Shown piece by piece: positions 60,827-64,000 of a DNA stretch of 64,000 bases (position 1 is its first letter; the number at the start of each line of letters is the position of its first letter). The stretch comes from Enterococcus faecalis_A (lineage in GTDB: Bacteria; Bacillota; Bacilli; Lactobacillales; Enterococcaceae). Position numbers and translations under genes: made by a program. A model generated the notes under the pieces. It was not told the DNA's origin. It was given only the letters and a program-made list of their open reading frames with translations, and searched no databases. The stretch lies in NCBI GenBank assembly GCA_051295955.1, contig JBPDWA010000001.1:1-64000 (forward strand). The letters are read 5' to 3'.

Positions 60827-63405
60827 AAACGCCATCCTTTCTTGCGTCGAAAGAAAAATCTAGTACGATTTTTGAAAATAAGAACGAAAGCGGTGCTCAA
60901 CCAAACACTGACACTAATTGCTAAGCCCCAGTAAACGACCTTGGATCGATAGGTAAAGGTCAACGTGTGCTGGCCAGGAGGTAATTCTAATGCTAAAAAG
61001 TTGCCTAAAACTTTTTGCTTTTTAAGTTTGCCTGCTTGTTTTGATACTACCGACCAATTCGAATCATAAGGAATGGACGTAAACAATAAAGAAGGTCCCT
61101 TTTTAGGAACAGTGATGTTTCCTGTCAACTGCCCATCATTTTTTGCGACCAGCTCAAGTGGATGCTGACGTAACGAAGCAACAGCTTGATCAAATTTGGC
61201 TTGGTCTAGGGTTTGTAATTGCCAAGTGGCTATGTCAGCGACTTGTTTGGTCGTTAACGTGATGGTTACGATAGTACCTTTCGGATAATAGCCTAAATTA
61301 AATAGTTGCTTTGTGGCAATGTAAATAGGCGGAGTAATCACTTTCCCATTTATTTTAAACTTTTGGACTTCGGACCAATTTAAGCCAGGGATGAACAAAT
61401 GGAAGTTGCCACTGGTATTGACTTTTGCAGTTAATTCGATAGTGTCGGCTGTTTTTTGTGTTTTTGCTACAACACTCGCCTCTTTGTAATAAGGCTCCTT
61501 GCTTGGTACCAGTTGCTGTAAAACTTGTTCTTGGAAACGCAACGGCTGATTTTTGATCCATTTGTTAGCTGTTAAGTGTTGATCTGTTAAAAAGCCCATA
61601 CCAATAGCTTCTGGATGTTGAATAACATTGATACCATGAGCTGTTTTAATCGGCATCAAATGATTGATTCTATCATTTGGCAAAAACTCGTAACGGACAT
61701 TCAACAATAAATTTACAACTTGCGATGAATCAACGTAAGCAATACGGCGATCATTTTTTTGATACAAACCTAAGTCACTTAGTATATCTTGTGTGTTGGT
61801 AGTTAAGGTTGATGTATAACTTGAAACGCCGGCATAGCCATATAAAAAGGGATTGTTATAGCCGTTGTTTTTTTCACGATAACCGGCTTGGGTAGAATCC
61901 ATCACTTGCTTGTTCCGATACAAAGTTGGATCTTGTGCTAATTGAGTCTCAATTAGGGCACTTTGTTGCTGATAGTTTTTTTGATAAGCTGCTTGACTAC
62001 CGAAAGGAATATCTTTTAGTGAAATCCAGTAGTTTACCCCAAGCTCAGCACTGACGAAACAAAATAGCAGCACTAAAGCAGTTTTTTTGAAGGAAGGTAT
62101 TGTAACCAAACAAATTATTCCGTAAAAAAGCCAGACGAAAACGATACTGACAATTAAGTAGTTAAAAGATAGCAAGAGATTTTTTTGTGGACCATAATAT
62201 AAAGAACTATAACCAATCAGCAACAGTAAACTCACGACAACTGGCACTGACCAACTGATGTGAGTACCTTGTTGCATTTGCTGAAACGCTTCACAAGCAA
62301 AAATAATCAGCAAAAAACTAAACATAAAGGCGTTACGATAAGGAAATCCAGCCGGACTTTGAAACATATGCCAAATTGTCGCAAAGCCTTTTAACCAAAA
62401 GCTGGCAAATACCAGCGCTAAAATAGCAGCAGCGCTTAGCTTTCTGCGCCGAGAAATAGGGTTCATTTGAAAATAAGCAACGCATAACATCAGCACTAAT
62501 AAGCCAGTAAAAATAGTTGGTAAATGCTCCAAACGTAGTTCATAATTGATCGAACCAATACCGAATTGTGAAAAGAAAGAAGTGCCAAATTGAGGAGTTA
62601 AGAAAAAACTGGACAAGTCAATGTTTGTCTTTTTCGTTTGCAGCATTCCCTCGGCAGCTGGCAGTAGGACAAAACTAGCGGATAGACCGGTCAAGCAAGA
62701 TACAACCAAAAAAAGCCGAACGTTTTGCAGCAGTTCTTTAAGCGGATAAGCTCGTAACGCTTGCTTACTAATGAGCCAATAACCACTATAAATAACAACG
62801 AATAAACAAATCATATAGCCTAGATAATAATTAGTTACAATGGCGCCAAATAGTGCGCAGGCATAAAGCCCCCATTTCTTTTGTGTCCAAAGTCGTTGAA
62901 CTCCTAAAACGACTAACGGAAATAATAAAAGTGCATCTAGCCACATGAAATTTTGGCTATAGACAGTTACAAAACCACAGAAACTATAAGCGGTGGAAAA
63001 AAGTAATGTACTCCAGTGGGCTGTCCCATAGGTTTTCTTTAAATAATAAAACATCGTTGTCCCTGACAAAGAAATTTTCAATGTGATAATCCATAAAATA
63101 GCAATAGGCACTTGAGCGTAGGAACAAAAAAAGATGAGAAGGTTAAATGGACTTAGTAAATAGTAAGCTGCCAGTGCGACGATGGGCGCACCAATTTCAT
63201 TTGAAAATGAATAAACAGCCAAGTGACCTTCTTCAATCGATCGCTTCATAAAATTTAAAAAAGGCATATATTGAGTTCCCAAATCACTGACTAGCAAATT
63301 ATTGTCGCCAAAAGGTGCTAAATGCAGACTTGTCCACAAAGTACAGAGAAGTATCAAAGGGAGCAAAAAGCTGCCGATAGTTAAATAACCAGGTTTTGTT
63401 TTCAT
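60823..63405 (-). CDS. yfhO: YfhO family membrane protein
   Basis: Large membrane protein (860 aa) with about twelve N-terminal membrane segments (residues 8-470), a long extracellular beta-rich region (residues 470-825), and one last membrane helix before a basic tail. The motif SDLGTQYMPFLNFMKR near the N-terminus is the GT-C-like acidic site of YfhO. Relatives help glycosylate lipoteichoic acid. GAAAGGGGAA lies upstream of the ATG. It overlaps the VTT gene and diverges from folC. Confidence 0.9.
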   Translation of the reverse strand: MKTKPGYLTIGSFLLPLILLCTLWTSLHLAPFGDNNLLVSDLGTQYMPFLNFMKRSIEEGHLAVYSFSNEIGAPIVALAAYYLLSPFNLLIFFCSYAQVPIAILWIITLKISLSGTTMFYYLKKTYGTAHWSTLLFSTAYSFCGFVTVYSQNFMWLDALLLFPLVVLGVQRLWTQKKWGLYACALFGAIVTNYYLGYMICLFVVIYSGYWLISKQALRAYPLKELLQNVRLFLVVSCLTGLSASFVLLPAAEGMLQTKKTNIDLSSFFLTPQFGTSFFSQFGIGSINYELRLEHLPTIFTGLLVLMLCVAYFQMNPISRRRKLSAAAILALVFASFWLKGFATIWHMFQSPAGFPYRNAFMFSFLLIIFACEAFQQMQQGTHISWSVPVVVSLLLLIGYSSLYYGPQKNLLLSFNYLIVSIVFVWLFYGIICLVTIPSFKKTALVLLFCFVSAELGVNYWISLKDIPFGSQAAYQKNYQQQSALIETQLAQDPTLYRNKQVMDSTQAGYREKNNGYNNPFLYGYAGVSSYTSTLTTNTQDILSDLGLYQKNDRRIAYVDSSQVVNLLLNVRYEFLPNDRINHLMPIKTAHGINVIQHPEAIGMGFLTDQHLTANKWIKNQPLRFQEQVLQQLVPSKEPYYKEASVVAKTQKTADTIELTAKVNTSGNFHLFIPGLNWSEVQKFKINGKVITPPIYIATKQLFNLGYYPKGTIVTITLTTKQVADIATWQLQTLDQAKFDQAVASLRQHPLELVAKNDGQLTGNITVPKKGPSLLFTSIPYDSNWSVVSKQAGKLKKQKVLGNFLALELPPGQHTLTFTYRSKVVYWGLAISVSVWLSTAFVLIFKNRTRFFFRRKKGWRL

Positions 63406-63451
63406 TGAAAAACAATTCCCCTTTCTATCAGTTTTCAGGCATAATCTTTTA

Positions 63452-63471
63452 ATGTTTTGTTAAAACAACAT
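63452..63471. promoter_or_regulatory. Imperfect palindrome between yfhO and folC
   Basis: ATGTTTTGTTAAAACAACAT is a dyad with 8 of 10 positions matched. It lies about 50 nt upstream of yfhO and could be an operator. Confidence 0.35.
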
Positions 63472-63589
63472 GCTTTACAAGTGTACCATATTTTTTATGA
63501 GGAAGCTTTTGTTAAGGAATAATTTGTGAAAGAAAATCGCCACTCTAAATTTTTCAATCTTACTTAGTGAAAACACAAGAAGCTTTCGT

Positions 63590-63595
63590 TATAAT
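63590..63595 (+). promoter_or_regulatory. -10 box of folC
   Basis: TATAAT 29 nt before the folC ATG; only a weak -35 (GTGAAA, 17 bp upstream). Confidence 0.5.
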
Positions 63596-63624
63596 AGAAA
63601 AAGGTAGATGAGGAGTTGGAGAAA

Positions 63625-64000
63625 ATGTCGTTAACAATAGAAACAGCTATTGATTGGATTCATAGTCGTTTGTCTTATGGATCAAGGCCAGGTTTGGCAC
63701 GTGTAAAAGCCTTGTTGGCCAAATTAGATCATCCTGAAAACAATGTACCCACGATTCACATTGCCGGAACTAATGGTAAGGGGTCGACAGTAACGTATTT
63801 AAGATGTATGTTAGAAGAATTAGGCTTAACTGTCGGGACATTTACTTCGCCGTATATAGAAAGCTTTAATGAACGGATTGCTATCAATGGACAGCCGCTA
63901 TCAAATGAACAACTGATCGCCGCCGTGGAAAAATTTCAACCCCTTGTTGAAGACTTGGATCAACAGTCGGAAGTTGCTGGCATTACTGAATTTGAAACGA
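63625..64000 (+). CDS. folC: Folylpolyglutamate synthase/dihydrofolate synthase (5' part)
   Basis: Adds glutamates to folates. The first 125 codons are in the window: ATP P-loop IHIAGTNGKGSTVTYL, then TSPYIESFNERIAINGQPL. GAGGAGTTGG ribosome site. The gene runs off the end of the window. It often lies directly after valS in Firmicutes; here the yfhO/VTT pair lies between. Confidence 0.93.
   Translation, partial: MSLTIETAIDWIHSRLSYGSRPGLARVKALLAKLDHPENNVPTIHIAGTNGKGSTVTYLRCMLEELGLTVGTFTSPYIESFNERIAINGQPLSNEQLIAAVEKFQPLVEDLDQQSEVAGITEFET

Overview
The window looks like the chromosome of an Enterococcus or a close relative in the Enterococcaceae. The evidence is a low-GC Gram-positive gene set with a 5S rRNA followed by a long tRNA array, an unsaturated fatty acid trio (fabI, fabO-type, fabN-type), a copY-copA-copZ copper operon, ezrA next to a cysteine desulfurase and thiI, a T-box-controlled valS near folC, and CcpA (cre) and BglG-type control signals. 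No species is assigned. No CRISPR array, prophage or intact insertion sequence was seen.

Layout. 1-2850: end of an rRNA operon (5S) and 25 tRNA genes, including a second copy of a Ser-fMet-Asp-(Phe)-Gly-Ile block. 2990-9996: beta-glucoside operon (antiterminator, PTS EIIBCA, two 6-phospho-beta-glucosidases) and a lipoprotein histidine phosphatase. 10130-12879: tyrosine phosphatase, two unusual 3-methyladenine-type DNA glycosylases and an HD hydrolase. 13305-20782: manganese catalase, a CUT1 sugar ABC importer lacking its ATPase, DUF624, CorA, and a CDF transporter with a small unknown protein. 20927-25021: fabI diverging from fabO/fabN, then pyrD. 25026-31210: a decayed accessory island. It carries an ETX/MTX2 (epsilon-toxin-like, aerolysin-fold) pore-forming toxin whose signal-peptide start is out of frame by one base in a 13-A tract, a secreted DUF3472 partner, an IS6-family transposase relic, an Mrr-nuclease relic, and a frameshifted FusB-type EF-G-binding protein behind a leader-peptide attenuator. 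31409-47478: efp, a NapA-type antiporter, copYAZ, pepC, a ring-cleaving dioxygenase/flavin reductase pair, an SMR pair behind an attenuator, a dead serine recombinase, an acyl-ACP thioesterase, housekeeping hydrolases and aspartokinase. 47680-64000: HAD, ezrA, cysteine desulfurase, an AdhR-like MerR, a divergent DXS-like enzyme, thiI, rex, tpx, T-box/valS, an inverted yfhO/VTT pair, and the 5' part of folC.

How parts work together. The beta-glucoside genes form a substrate-induced unit under CcpA and RNA antitermination. The fab genes share dyad operators of FabT type between divergent starts. Copper efflux is under CopY with one cop box. The island at 25-30 kb is the most unusual part: a candidate toxin plus partner protein whose frames, with two other genes, are broken at homopolymers. 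That could mean phase variation, RNA-level slippage, decay, or sequencing error. Raw reads would separate the last from the others.
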